From: Cytobacillus horneckiae
Lineage (GTDB): Bacteria; Bacillota; Bacilli; Bacillales; Cytobacillaceae
Length of the DNA stretch: 50,346 nt
Assembly: GCF_002835735.1 (NCBI RefSeq)
Contig: NZ_PISD01000077.1
Span: 1 to 50,346, forward strand
Reading direction: 5' to 3'
This document shows positions 8,180-17,107 of this stretch, piece by piece. The first letter of the stretch is position 1, and each line of letters starts with the position of its first letter. The translations under genes and the position numbers were made by a program. Below the pieces are notes generated by a model. That model did no database searches, had not been told where the DNA came from, and saw nothing but the letters and a program-made list of their open reading frames with translations.

Positions 8180-8734
8180 TTATTGCAGGAAATAAGCCAT
8201 CAAAATTAAATCTTCATAATTTCCATCTTTGTATTTTACTTCTCTCCGTTTTATTCCTTCTCTTTCAAAGCCTGCACTTTCATAAAGTCTTAATGCACTC
8301 AAATTTTGTGACATTACCTCTAAGTTAATTTTTTCAATCATTTGATTCTGCTTACACCAATAAATTAAGCTTGAAAGCAAGGCCTTTCCAACACTTTTTG
8401 AACGATATGTTTTTGCTACACTCATTCCAAATGAACCTTGATGTTTCAATCTTTCCCGATTTCCATTACTAAAATCTAAAAAGCCGATTACTTCATCATC
8501 AACCTCTGCTAAAATAGCTAGTTTATTTTCATTATGAAAAAAATCTTCTAATCGAATTTTATTCTGATCGATCGTGAGGTTTAATTCTCCTTTTTCAAAT
8601 AATAGAAAAGGAGAATCTTCTGTAATGTCTTTCGTATACAACAAAACTTTTTCAGCATCATCAGATGTGGCTGTCCTTATGGCGAACTTACGGCCATCTA
8701 GCATTCTAAAATTTTTATATACAAATTGCCCCAT
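8180..8734 (-). CDS. GNAT family N-acetyltransferase
   Basis: A 184-residue acetyltransferase of the RimI/RimJ-like GNAT class. The N-terminal IRTATSDDAEKV strand and helix, the beta-4 strand GFLDFSNG, the acetyl-CoA loop SVAKTYRSKSVGKALL (motif A) and SALRLYESAGFEREG (motif B) are in the family order. I chose ATG at 8734 because AAGGGG lies 8 nt upstream; a GTG at 8743 overlaps that site and is unlikely. It is a lone gene. The acceptor substrate cannot be deduced. Confidence 0.85.
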   Translation of the reverse strand: MGQFVYKNFRMLDGRKFAIRTATSDDAEKVLLYTKDITEDSPFLLFEKGELNLTIDQNKIRLEDFFHNENKLAILAEVDDEVIGFLDFSNGNRERLKHQGSFGMSVAKTYRSKSVGKALLSSLIYWCKQNQMIEKINLEVMSQNLSALRLYESAGFEREGIKRREVKYKDGNYEDLILMAYFLQ

Positions 8735-8812
8735 CACACTCACCCCTTGCGAGTAAATTAATATTCCTTATTATTTCGTGTTGGATTTTGTCAATTCCTT
8801 CTTAGCTTCATC

Positions 8813-8840
8813 AAAAAAAGCATTCCATGAGCGGAATGCT
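8813..8840 (-). terminator. Intrinsic terminator downstream of the deacetylase gene
   Basis: An 8-bp stem (8819-8826 with 8833-8840, 6-nt loop) is followed on the minus strand by TTTTTTT. The nearest minus-strand gene upstream is the polysaccharide deacetylase ending at 9034, so the 3' UTR would be about 190 nt. Confidence 0.7.
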
Positions 8841-9033
8841 CTTTAGCAAAGGCTGATTTCGCATACTTTGTTGCTATTTGTCAAGGTTTTCCTATGAGTC
8901 AGCATTACATCAATATTCATAATTATTGCCATGTTTCTTCACCTTAATCGCCTGTGAAAATCAGCCGCAAAAGTTGCAATGATACTTGAAGCACAAGTGT
9001 GTACGTTGGTGAACTTACTCCCCAATGAATAAA

Positions 9034-9903
9034 TTATTTTGCTTCAGGAACGCCGATTAGTTCTGGTACTGTTACAAATTTTGCCCCATCTTTCTTTAGT
9101 TTTGAAATGATTTTATTCAATGACTGTGCTGTGCCGGATAGATCCATTGACCAATCACCGCCATCGTGCATCAATATTATGGATCCGAAACCAACATTGC
9201 TTAGTACATTATCTGAAATAATGTCAGCACCTTGTTGTTTCCAGTCAAGAGAGTCAACATTCCAGCCAATCACCGTATTATTCTTTTCACCCAACATTTT
9301 TACCATCTCATCGTTTAATGCACCATATGGGGAACGAAAAAGACGTGGTTTAAATCCTGTGATACCCATGATCACTTGCTCCGTCTCTGTCAATTCCCAA
9401 TGCAACCTTCCTAAATCCTCTTTCGGTAAATTTGGGTGCCAGTATGTGTGGTTTCCAATTGCATGTCCTTCATCATGGATTCGTTTCGTTATTTCTTTAT
9501 GTGCCTTTGCTCTTGAGCCTATTAGGAAAAAAGTTGCTTTCACATCATGTTTTGCTAATACGTCAAGCACCTGAGGGGTAAACCGGGTATCTGGCCCATC
9601 ATCAAATGTTAGAGCTACTTGATTTTTCATAGGAGAACCGTGCAATACGACGATGTTGGGATACTCCTTTTGTAACTTATTGTTTGAAACAGGGTGGGGT
9701 TCTCGAACGTCCCTTTCTGACCCTCCCACAAGCTGTGGCTGATCATCTAAATAATCATTATCACCCTCTTGGCTGTAATTTGTTTGTTCTAGTGATTGTG
9801 GCTGGAAGTTTCTTCCTCCTTGATTTGTATTCTGACAAGCAAACAGGATGGTAAAAAGCAAGAAAATACTAATTGATGTATAAATTCGTTTTCTATTTTT
9901 CAA
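9034..9903 (-). CDS. Polysaccharide deacetylase lipoprotein (CE4 / NodB domain)
   Basis: A 289-residue exported lipoprotein. A basic start, a hydrophobic stretch and a lipobox ending LLFTILFAC place the lipidated Cys at residue 23. A linker leads to a NodB domain with all CE4 motifs: TFDDGPD, the zinc motif HTYWH, RSPYG, DSLDW and ILMHDGG. Such enzymes remove N-acetyl groups from peptidoglycan or other amino-sugar polymers at the cell surface. The start codon is TTG at 9903 with GGAGG 9 nt upstream. It is monocistronic. The polymer it acts on (peptidoglycan versus an exopolysaccharide) is not determined. Confidence 0.9.
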   Translation of the reverse strand: MKNRKRIYTSISIFLLFTILFACQNTNQGGRNFQPQSLEQTNYSQEGDNDYLDDQPQLVGGSERDVREPHPVSNNKLQKEYPNIVVLHGSPMKNQVALTFDDGPDTRFTPQVLDVLAKHDVKATFFLIGSRAKAHKEITKRIHDEGHAIGNHTYWHPNLPKEDLGRLHWELTETEQVIMGITGFKPRLFRSPYGALNDEMVKMLGEKNNTVIGWNVDSLDWKQQGADIISDNVLSNVGFGSIILMHDGGDWSMDLSGTAQSLNKIISKLKKDGAKFVTVPELIGVPEAK

Positions 9904-10597
9904 TGCAGATAACCTCCATTCTATAGATTAAAGTATAGGTTGCTTTAATTTACCTTATTTATCCTAAAAGACCGAAAAAAACTGTTTAGAATTCAGCCAT
10001 TTGACGTTTGAAAGAAAAAAAAGAACCTTCTCTTAAAAAAGTTCCCTTCCGTTCTTAATATAAAAGTGTATTGTCATGGTGAATATAGGCTAGCTTCAGG
10101 AAAACGCGGTGATCTTAGCTTCGATGTGAGAACTATTGGAATTTCAATAGTTCTCACATCTTTTACATGTAATCAATGTAAAAATAATTTAAAAGTTTGA
10201 GCATTACCGGTGTTTTGTTAAATTAACTTACCCGATTTTGGATTAGTCAAATATGCTTTAATAATCATACTAGTTTATAAGAAATGTGAGCTTAAAGTAA
10301 GTTGTTTTCAGGAATTTTTCTCCTTTTTTTATTCCTACCGTCTTAAGAAACCCATTTTGTTAGATTACAAACCGAAAATGTTTAAGTTAAGCAAATTTAC
10401 TCTAGAGGAGAAAATACTAGCGGTTTATTGAGAATGTTTTCTTATCCTAGGTTGCTGCATTTGTATGTGTAGAGTTGAACATAGGTACGATAATATCAAT
10501 AGACCATTTTAGAATTTATAAAATTCCGGTTCACCTATACACCATTTTAGTTCTAGTTTCATCATCTATGAATATTTCCGATAAACCACGTCTCCTA
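9904..10597. other. Gene-free stretch with one strong hairpin
   Basis: I find no coding sequence in these 694 bp. The only clear structure is the perfect 16-bp inverted repeat at 10123-10160, listed separately. The rest is AT-rich without a recognisable riboswitch, repeat or IS end. Confidence 0.5.
10123..10160 (+). repeat. Perfect 16-bp inverted repeat (hairpin)
   Basis: GATGTGAGAACTATTG (10123-10138) and its exact complement (10145-10160) flank a 6-nt loop GAATTT and are followed by TTTT. It has a terminator's shape on the plus strand, but no plus-strand gene precedes it within 2 kb. Confidence 0.7.
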
Positions 10598-12193
10598 TCA
10601 AAGACTATGAATCTCATATTCAATCGTTAAAAATGGAAGCGAAAATATCCACATTTGATGTGTTGCTTTAAGTGTTCCTTTCCCCGTCTCTCTTATTTGA
10701 AACAGTTCCTCTAACGGCAAACGAAAATGATGGCTGCTTTTCCATGAAAGATAAATCCCGGCATCAGATTCGCTGCTGCTTGGCTTGCTCGTGAGTTCAA
10801 GCTCCGAACCTACCTGTTTGACTTCTAAAATCCCAGTCATCGTGGAAAATGGTAGGGGTAGAGCAATATTCATGAAAGTCCTGTTATTTTTGCAATGCCA
10901 GGAGTAGATAGCAACAAAAGCAATGTCGTCATCAATCTTCCTTATCCAAGCCCGTGGAGATGGTCTGCCATCGCGAAGTTCTGCAATAGAAATAAGGTCT
11001 CCGTTCATTTCAACCCTCTGCGCCGATAATGGCAAATTAATTTGCTGCATTCTTTTGCTGTACATCCGATAAATTGCAGCGAACGGCTTAAACCATAATT
11101 TCCACTTCACTTCTGCAAACAAGCGATAATTCAATGTATGCTCATAAAAGTCAGCTATTGCTTTAGGAAGACTTGCGGTTACTTCTGGCTCGTATTGACT
11201 TATCCGGTCGACTAAGCCTTGATGCACCGTGTCATCTTTAAAAGGCTTTATTATTCGCTCACCAATGGTTCCTTTTCCTCGAATGGCGCTAATTGGCATC
11301 CCCTCATTGTTATCTGCTGGCAGAGGTAAAGAAAGCGCCCACCCAATCACACCGATGAGTGCAAAGATAATACAATTGAAAAATCCATGAAACTGAAGCA
11401 TGAATGGGATGCTCAAAGAGAAATCGCTCCATCTTTGGCCGAGCGCATACAGAAGAGAAAACAAAATCGTTATTCCTAAAGAACCGAATGAAGTGACAAT
11501 GAGTATTTTTTGCAATGTATTTGAAAATGGTGCTTTTATCGATAAAATGATTACCCCATAAATACCTAATAAATAAAAAATGACAGATAAGATTTCTATC
11601 CATACGGAAAAAGTGATTCCTAATGCAAGCAGAATCGGAGCAAATAAAATGATCATTCCAATATACAGGTATCCTTCTGATTTATACACTCTTCCTAATA
11701 ATCCGGCAAAGACAGGGAGTAAGAAGGCTGAATAATGAAAATGTATGCTTGTTAGCCAAGTAATGATTGGCGAGAACCCTGTATCAATATCAACAATATG
11801 AGCAAAATACCACATACCTCCGATCGCGAGGTACACCATGCCTGCATCAATCATAAATTCTTCAAAATAAATAAATCCCCGCTTTAAAAATCGAGTCACT
11901 CCATAATAGGCAACAATCATTGTATACAATAAATAAATCCCTGCTAATATTATGGTCATTACCTGACTTTGCGTAAAGTAAAGCAGAAGAACAGACACTA
12001 ACGCAGGAATGATAAACAGAGGAAAATATTTAGAAAACCAATCTTCTTTTTTCTTTATATATAGCAATAAGATTGGAATATACAACATTTGTGCAGCAGT
12101 TAACAATAATAAAAAGTTGTTGGGCTTCGCAATTGCAATAGCGACAATAAATAGTAAAACATAAAAAAGAATCCACTTTTGCTGTTTACTCAT
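10598..12193 (-). CDS. yndJ: YndJ-like multi-pass membrane protein
   Basis: A 531-residue protein with about ten hydrophobic segments in the first 320 residues, then a soluble C-terminal domain of about 200 residues, matching the size and layout of B. subtilis YndJ. Function is unknown. I chose ATG at 12193 because GAAGGAG lies 9 nt upstream; it overlaps the end of the YndH-like gene by 8 bp. The gene order YndG-YndH-YndJ matches B. subtilis and supports the assignment. The three proteins probably act together at the membrane, but that is inference from conserved linkage. Confidence 0.78.
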   Translation of the reverse strand: MSKQQKWILFYVLLFIVAIAIAKPNNFLLLLTAAQMLYIPILLLYIKKKEDWFSKYFPLFIIPALVSVLLLYFTQSQVMTIILAGIYLLYTMIVAYYGVTRFLKRGFIYFEEFMIDAGMVYLAIGGMWYFAHIVDIDTGFSPIITWLTSIHFHYSAFLLPVFAGLLGRVYKSEGYLYIGMIILFAPILLALGITFSVWIEILSVIFYLLGIYGVIILSIKAPFSNTLQKILIVTSFGSLGITILFSLLYALGQRWSDFSLSIPFMLQFHGFFNCIIFALIGVIGWALSLPLPADNNEGMPISAIRGKGTIGERIIKPFKDDTVHQGLVDRISQYEPEVTASLPKAIADFYEHTLNYRLFAEVKWKLWFKPFAAIYRMYSKRMQQINLPLSAQRVEMNGDLISIAELRDGRPSPRAWIRKIDDDIAFVAIYSWHCKNNRTFMNIALPLPFSTMTGILEVKQVGSELELTSKPSSSESDAGIYLSWKSSHHFRLPLEELFQIRETGKGTLKATHQMWIFSLPFLTIEYEIHSL

Positions 12194-12779
12194 ATGTAAA
12201 TTCTCCTTCATAAGCAAAGATTAATCCGATGATAGGGTTTTTAACGTGAACATTAATATGAAACTGCTTAGATTCTTCAATATACTTCTCTCTAACTTCA
12301 GCGATACCCTGAAACCACCTTGGCATAGGGATTTCCAGCTTCCCTAAGACTAGCCGTTGTTTACCGGAAGAAATCAATAGTGAACCATCGTCCATCACAT
12401 AAAAATGCAAATCAGAATAAATGACAGCAGGATCACCTAAATAATCCTGGACTATACCACTAGCATCATTTAAGCTCATCGTGGCATTAAAGTATCTTGC
12501 TTTTCCATGAAAGTAAAAAATTCGTTCCCAATAGATATCATTTCCCGTATTTATAGATCGATTGGTTATTTGAAATGGAATATCCACACCTTGCTCCGGG
12601 AATAACAGTTTTCTTCTTATACCTAAATATAATAACGGCTTTAACCAGGATGCTCCGTGAATGATTTTTCTCATTTTCCCTTTTGCTATAAAAGTTTGTT
12701 GAATAAATGAATACCTTTTTTGAAGCATTGGATGGAGATGTTTGAAATCTTCACCTAACGCGCTTTTATAAATTGACAT
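12186..12779 (-). CDS. yndH: DUF4166 domain protein (YndH-like)
   Basis: A 197-residue protein filling the DUF4166 family length. It starts MSIYKSALGEDFKHLHPMLQ and contains IYWERIFYFHGK and a C-terminal FAYEGEF strand typical of the family. There is no signal peptide or membrane segment. It sits 3 bp after the YndG-like gene and overlaps the YndJ-like gene, so all three are co-translated. The biochemical function of DUF4166 is not known. In some other proteins the domain is fused to SRPBCC- or oxidoreductase-type domains, which fits its SRPBCC neighbour. Confidence 0.78.
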   Translation of the reverse strand: MSIYKSALGEDFKHLHPMLQKRYSFIQQTFIAKGKMRKIIHGASWLKPLLYLGIRRKLLFPEQGVDIPFQITNRSINTGNDIYWERIFYFHGKARYFNATMSLNDASGIVQDYLGDPAVIYSDLHFYVMDDGSLLISSGKQRLVLGKLEIPMPRWFQGIAEVREKYIEESKQFHINVHVKNPIIGLIFAYEGEFTYE

Positions 12780-12782
12780 CGG

Positions 12783-13688
12783 CTATTTCCTCTTTCTTCT
12801 GCAATTTCTCGCTGACGGAAGTTCTTTATGAAGAAAAAACCCAATAATTGATAAAACCATTAAACTTAAATTGAAAGTTAGAGGATTAAATGGCGCTTGC
12901 AATGCTTGTGGATCAGCCGTAATAGCGACAATTGCTAACAAAGGAAATAATAATGCCATGGCAAAGAACAGCAGTCTTTTGCGGCTGAAAATTAGCAAGC
13001 ATACCCCAAAAAATATCTCCAATCCCCCTGCAATCTGTACAAGTCTGTAGCCTGTCTCATTGCTTAATGGTATTAAATCTGTAATCATCGTAATTTCCTT
13101 AGGGTGCATAAAAATAAGCTTTGGAACGAGACCATGATAAATCCAAATAAAGCAGAAGAAAAATGTAATCAACCAGCTACAAAAAAACCTCATGTATTGT
13201 GAACGCGGACTTTCGCTATTTTCCAGCCATCTCCGCAGCACGTCAAAGCTTAACGCCGTTCCCCAGCCCATTAACGGTCTAATTAAAATCCGGTCAATTA
13301 GTGAACCGAATTTTCCAAATGGTACTTCATAATCATATTGTGTCATAAAGTTTACATGCTCATCTTGAGGCTCATATTTCCAATATCCTTTGCCTTCCTT
13401 TATAGGAGACGATTTCATGTTTGTTCCAAAATGTAGAGAGGACGTCCTAGCACCATTTTTTCCATTATGGTCACCGGCTGAAATTCCCCACCCCTTTATT
13501 TTAAACGGTGGCAGTACGGTCCGTTCATAAGTAAAATGCTGCGGCTCTCCTTCTGCCTTAGGTAAATACTTTATTGAAGAAAAGCGAATATCCCACTGCT
13601 CATGCTTCGAAGGCGTTTGCGTTGTTTCCCATACTTGATCTAAAGAACTATGAATATTTATTTCTACGTAAATTGGTTTAGCTTCCAT
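12783..13688 (-). CDS. yndG: SRPBCC/DoxX-like two-domain membrane protein (YndG-like)
   Basis: A 301-residue protein with two parts. Residues 1 to about 150 look like a polyketide-cyclase/START-like (SRPBCC) hydrophobic-ligand domain (VEINIHSSLDQVWETTQT, then WGISAGD). Residues about 170-290 hold four membrane helices of the DoxX-like type. It ends in a basic tail. It is the first gene of the yndGHJ-type operon and has GAGGTGAAT ahead of its ATG. No enzymatic function is assigned to the family. Confidence 0.75.
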   Translation of the reverse strand: MEAKPIYVEINIHSSLDQVWETTQTPSKHEQWDIRFSSIKYLPKAEGEPQHFTYERTVLPPFKIKGWGISAGDHNGKNGARTSSLHFGTNMKSSPIKEGKGYWKYEPQDEHVNFMTQYDYEVPFGKFGSLIDRILIRPLMGWGTALSFDVLRRWLENSESPRSQYMRFFCSWLITFFFCFIWIYHGLVPKLIFMHPKEITMITDLIPLSNETGYRLVQIAGGLEIFFGVCLLIFSRKRLLFFAMALLFPLLAIVAITADPQALQAPFNPLTFNLSLMVLSIIGFFLHKELPSARNCRRKRK

Positions 13689-13791
13689 CCATTCACCTCA
13701 GGATAGTAATAGATTCCATTCTATTATACATTTTATACGATGAACTTTCTTCACTTTTTGGAGGTCATCGTAATCATTCTCTAAAATAAAC

Positions 13792-13831
13792 AAGAGTATA
13801 CCTGACCTCATTTAAGGTTAAGCATACTCTT
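13792..13831 (-). terminator. Hairpin terminator downstream of the CoA-transferase operon
   Basis: The outer arms AAGAGTAT/ATACTCTT (from 13792 and to 13831) enclose an inner ACCT/AGGT stem. On the minus strand it is followed by TTTATTTTAG-like sequence. It lies about 150 bp beyond the stop of the CaiB-type gene and can also stop plus-strand readthrough. Confidence 0.6.
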
Positions 13832-13895
13832 TACTCTTTCTGTATTAATGGCGATTTGCTAAGAAAGTGTTGCTTTAAATAACGAAAGTTTTTGA

Positions 13896-13940
13896 GTTGG
13901 ACCTAAAAGTGCGAGACTCCCTCAGGAGCGGAAATGAACC
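13896..13940 (+). repeat. Degenerate Bacillaceae intergenic repeat, copy 2 (internally deleted)
   Basis: The left-end motif AAAAGTGCGAGACTCC is joined almost directly to the right-end motif GGAGCGGAAATGAAC. It looks like the same element as at 5874-5963, with its middle lost. Confidence 0.5.
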
Positions 13941-13979
13941 ACGCTGCACGACTTGAGTTTACAAAAACAGCCTTATGAA

Positions 13980-15167
13980 TTAAATCACGCCATCTTGTTT
14001 CAGTTCATTAAGCTCCTTCTGACTCATTCCTAATTGAGCCGCCAAAATTTCCTCCGTATGCTCCCCTAATAATGGCGGTGCATATTTACTCGTAATATTT
14101 AAACCTGAATGCCGCAAGGGGCTTCTCGTCATTTTCACCTCTCCAGCTAGAGGATGTTCTAACCTTTCCACAGTGTTACGGGCAACAACTTGCGGATGTT
14201 CGATCGCTTGGTGAATCGTATTTACCTTCCCGGCTGGAATGCCATACTCTGAAAATAGCGCAAGCCAGCGATCAGCATCTTTTGTACGCATAATAGTCGC
14301 AATCTTCGCTACTAATTCGGCTTTATTTTTCAATCTTGAATCATTCGTTCTATACTTTTCATCTTCCGCCCATTCAGGATGATTAACTAAATTGCATAAG
14401 TGTTTAAATAAGCGATCATTGCCGACACAGAGCATTAAAGGCTGATCTGCACATTGAAAAACTTGATAAGGAACCACATTATTGTGCTGGTTTCCCATTC
14501 TCTTAGACAGCATTCCCGCATTTAAATACCCGCTTGAAATATTTGCCATGCTGCTAATTTGAACATCTAATAACGATAAGTCAATGTGCTGGCCAACACC
14601 ATTTGCATCCCGCATTCTTAAAGCAGCCATAATACTGATTGCGACATATTTCGATGTTAGGATATCTGCAATCGGAATTCCAACTTTAGTTGCTTCATCT
14701 CCCGGCTGTCCAGTAACATCCATTAATCCGCTTAAAGCTTGAATCACCGGGTCGAAACCCGGCTCCTTACTGAAAGGGCCGGTTTGACCATAACCTGTGA
14801 CTGAACAAAGAATAATTCTTTCATTTACTTCTTTTAAATGGTTAAAAGATAACCCTAATTTATTTAATGTCCCTGTTTTAAAATTTTCAATAACTACATC
14901 AGCCTTCTCTACAAGCCGAAGAAATATTGACCTTCCTTTATCGCTCTTTAGATTAATTGTAATCGATCGTTTGTTTCGATTAGCAGAAAAATAGTATGCG
15001 CTCTCTCCATTGATAAAAGGACCCCAATCTCTCATGCTGTCTGTGCCATCCGGTGACTCCACTCTGACTACATCTGCTCCTAAATCGGCGAGAATCATCG
15101 AACCCGCTGGGGCAGCATAAACTCGGGATAAATCCAGTACTGTTAGATCTTCAAGTGGTTGTTTCAT
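13980..15167 (-). CDS. Class III (CaiB/BaiF family) CoA-transferase
   Basis: A 395-residue family III CoA-transferase, full length for the family. It has LTVLDLSRVYAAPAG at the N-terminus, NRNKRSITINLK, and Asp139 in GFDPVIQA, which aligns with the catalytic Asp that forms the acyl anhydride. It moves CoA between carboxylic acids, here most likely activating the substrate of the operon's dehydrogenases. I chose ATG at 15167, preceded by GGGAGAG at 8 nt. It is the last gene of an ACAD-ACAD-hydratase-transferase operon. The acid substrate is unknown; carnitine, bile acid, oxalate and aryl-succinate enzymes all belong to this family. Confidence 0.88.
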   Translation of the reverse strand: MKQPLEDLTVLDLSRVYAAPAGSMILADLGADVVRVESPDGTDSMRDWGPFINGESAYYFSANRNKRSITINLKSDKGRSIFLRLVEKADVVIENFKTGTLNKLGLSFNHLKEVNERIILCSVTGYGQTGPFSKEPGFDPVIQALSGLMDVTGQPGDEATKVGIPIADILTSKYVAISIMAALRMRDANGVGQHIDLSLLDVQISSMANISSGYLNAGMLSKRMGNQHNNVVPYQVFQCADQPLMLCVGNDRLFKHLCNLVNHPEWAEDEKYRTNDSRLKNKAELVAKIATIMRTKDADRWLALFSEYGIPAGKVNTIHQAIEHPQVVARNTVERLEHPLAGEVKMTRSPLRHSGLNITSKYAPPLLGEHTEEILAAQLGMSQKELNELKQDGVI

Positions 15168-15203
15168 ATTCGTGTCTCTCCCAGTTTTTATTATCAAATT
15201 CTC

Positions 15204-16010
15204 TCAATTAAAATTTGGTTTTCGTTTTTCTATTACCGAGCGAACGCCTTCTTGATAATCATCTAATTCAGTCGCAATGGCCATCGAGGACGATATCATA
15301 TCTAATGAAGCCCTTAAGCTCATCGTTTGATTTTGATAAACAGCCCGCTTAATCAAGCGGATAGATGCTTGCGGACCTTCGGCTATTTTCTTCACATAGT
15401 TTTCCGTAAATGTCTCCAATTCGTCCTCAGGAACAACATAAGTTAGTAGCCCCTTTTCCTTTGCTTCAGAAGCTGTCAGCGCTTTCCCGGTCCATAGCAT
15501 ATCCAACGCTTGATCTATGCCTGCTAGTCGCGGCAGAAAATATGCACCTCCATCACCAGGGACAAGACCAACTTTTACATAGCTTTCTGCAACGATTGCA
15601 TCCTCACTTGCTATGCGAATATCACACATTAGTGCCATATCTAACCCTGCACCAAATGCCGCACCATGTAATTGAGCAATAACTGGCTTATCTATTTCTT
15701 CTAGTAGCAATGGGACACGCTGTACTTTTTTCCAAAGTGAATTTTTGCGTGCCAGCCCGGTTGAAACACGATCTTCTTCAGAATAATAAAATCCTTTTCC
15801 GGCAGCCATCTCCTTTATGTCTCCACCAGAACAAAAGCTTTTTCCATTTCCTTTAACAATTACTGCCCGAATCTCATCTGTATCACGAATGGTTTGCAAT
15901 GCATCAATCCATAGATCAATCATTTCCTCACTAAATGCATTCATCGCTTTTGGACGATTTAAAATAATCTTTGCTATATCATTCTCTACTGTAAAAAGTA
16001 AATCTGCCAT
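15204..16010 (-). CDS. Enoyl-CoA hydratase/isomerase
   Basis: A 268-residue crotonase-fold enzyme. The oxyanion-hole segments are visible: GKSFCSGGDIKEM and HGAAFGAGLDMALMCDI. In the active-site loop LVPGDGGAYFLPR an Asp follows the first Gly, in the region that carries Glu in classical hydratases. That is more like PaaG-type and isomerase members. AGGAG lies 8 nt before ATG 16010, and an adjacent ATG at 16013 is equally possible. It follows the second acyl-CoA dehydrogenase by a few bases and probably hydrates or isomerises its enoyl-CoA product. Confidence 0.88.
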   Translation of the reverse strand: MADLLFTVENDIAKIILNRPKAMNAFSEEMIDLWIDALQTIRDTDEIRAVIVKGNGKSFCSGGDIKEMAAGKGFYYSEEDRVSTGLARKNSLWKKVQRVPLLLEEIDKPVIAQLHGAAFGAGLDMALMCDIRIASEDAIVAESYVKVGLVPGDGGAYFLPRLAGIDQALDMLWTGKALTASEAKEKGLLTYVVPEDELETFTENYVKKIAEGPQASIRLIKRAVYQNQTMSLRASLDMISSSMAIATELDDYQEGVRSVIEKRKPNFN

Positions 16011-16021
16011 CATTGTCACTC

Positions 16022-17107
16022 CTATTCTTCTACTTTAGTAAACTGCTTATCATTGGTTAATATTTCCCACAAAGAAGAATCTTTATCTTTCATAATGAGT
16101 TTCGTCAACTTTTTGCCCCAATAAGCTTCATTGCCGGCTTCGTCGCGCCAAGACCATAATCTTCTCGTCATATGATGCAGCATATGTTCATAGGTCATAC
16201 CAATCGCGCCGTGCAATTGGTGGGCAGCCATAGCAATGACACCTGCCGATTCACTTAATTTCATTTTCGCCAGCGGTATTTCCTTTTCATACCGCCCACC
16301 TTGAAGTGCATAAATTGCCGAATTCGCAGCTGTTAAACAAGCGGTCGTCTCACCAGTCAATACGGCAATATGCTGCTGAATACTTTGAAACCGATGAAGT
16401 GAACGGCCGAATTGCTGGCGCTCATTCGCATAAAATAGACTGAGGGCTAATACCTTTTCTGCTGCGCCGGCAATCATTGCCGATTTTGCCAGCGCAAGTA
16501 AATGTATTGATTTTTCAGATATATCAATACAGTTTACTTCTCGCAAAGACAAACCGTTTGCCAAAATATTAGGAAAAATCACATGATCTCTCGGCTCTGC
16601 AGCAAGATTTTTTCCTTTTATTATCTTGGCATTATCCAATGGCACGAACGCTATTACATCCTTTTCATTCGACTTGCCAAGCAGAAGGATATGTTTTGCC
16701 GCACTCGCCCAAGGAACATCCTTTGCTTCACCTGCAATAGAGTAGCCATCCCCTGTCATCTTGAACGAAATATTATCATCTTTTTGAATGGAAAATGTAA
16801 CGGGTTCATTACTGAATGTAAAGCCCAATTCTGTCCCTAGCCATTTTGCGATCAAGGTTTCAGCCAGCGGCAAAGGTAAACCATATTTTCCAGCAAGCTT
16901 TAAAATATTGAAAGCATCAATAAAGTCACCGCCTGCACCGCCTTTATTCTCGGGAAGCGCGATAGAAGACAAACCTGATTCTGCGATAATATTCCATAAA
17001 TCAATGGCAAAATTGCCGTCCTCTGCATCATCTAGTAATTGCTTTGTACAATTATCTTTAAATATTCTATTTGATGATTCTATAATCATGTCCAGCATAT
17101 CACTCAT
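16022..17107 (-). CDS. Acyl-CoA dehydrogenase-like subunit lacking the catalytic Glu motif
   Basis: A 361-residue acyl-CoA dehydrogenase fold protein. It has LPENKGGAGGDFIDAF near the N-terminus, RQQFGRSLHRFQSIQQ, and HQLHGAIGMTYEH in the C-terminal helical domain. The C-terminus reads WRDEAGNEAYWG, where typical enzymes have YEGT-x-x-I-x-R, so the usual catalytic base is absent. It overlaps the preceding dehydrogenase by 4 bp (ATGA). Unequal ACAD pairs such as ChsE1-ChsE2 of mycobacterial steroid catabolism form heterotetramers in which one subunit is non-catalytic. I infer the same arrangement here. Confidence 0.85.
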   Translation of the reverse strand: MSDMLDMIIESSNRIFKDNCTKQLLDDAEDGNFAIDLWNIIAESGLSSIALPENKGGAGGDFIDAFNILKLAGKYGLPLPLAETLIAKWLGTELGFTFSNEPVTFSIQKDDNISFKMTGDGYSIAGEAKDVPWASAAKHILLLGKSNEKDVIAFVPLDNAKIIKGKNLAAEPRDHVIFPNILANGLSLREVNCIDISEKSIHLLALAKSAMIAGAAEKVLALSLFYANERQQFGRSLHRFQSIQQHIAVLTGETTACLTAANSAIYALQGGRYEKEIPLAKMKLSESAGVIAMAAHQLHGAIGMTYEHMLHHMTRRLWSWRDEAGNEAYWGKKLTKLIMKDKDSSLWEILTNDKQFTKVEE

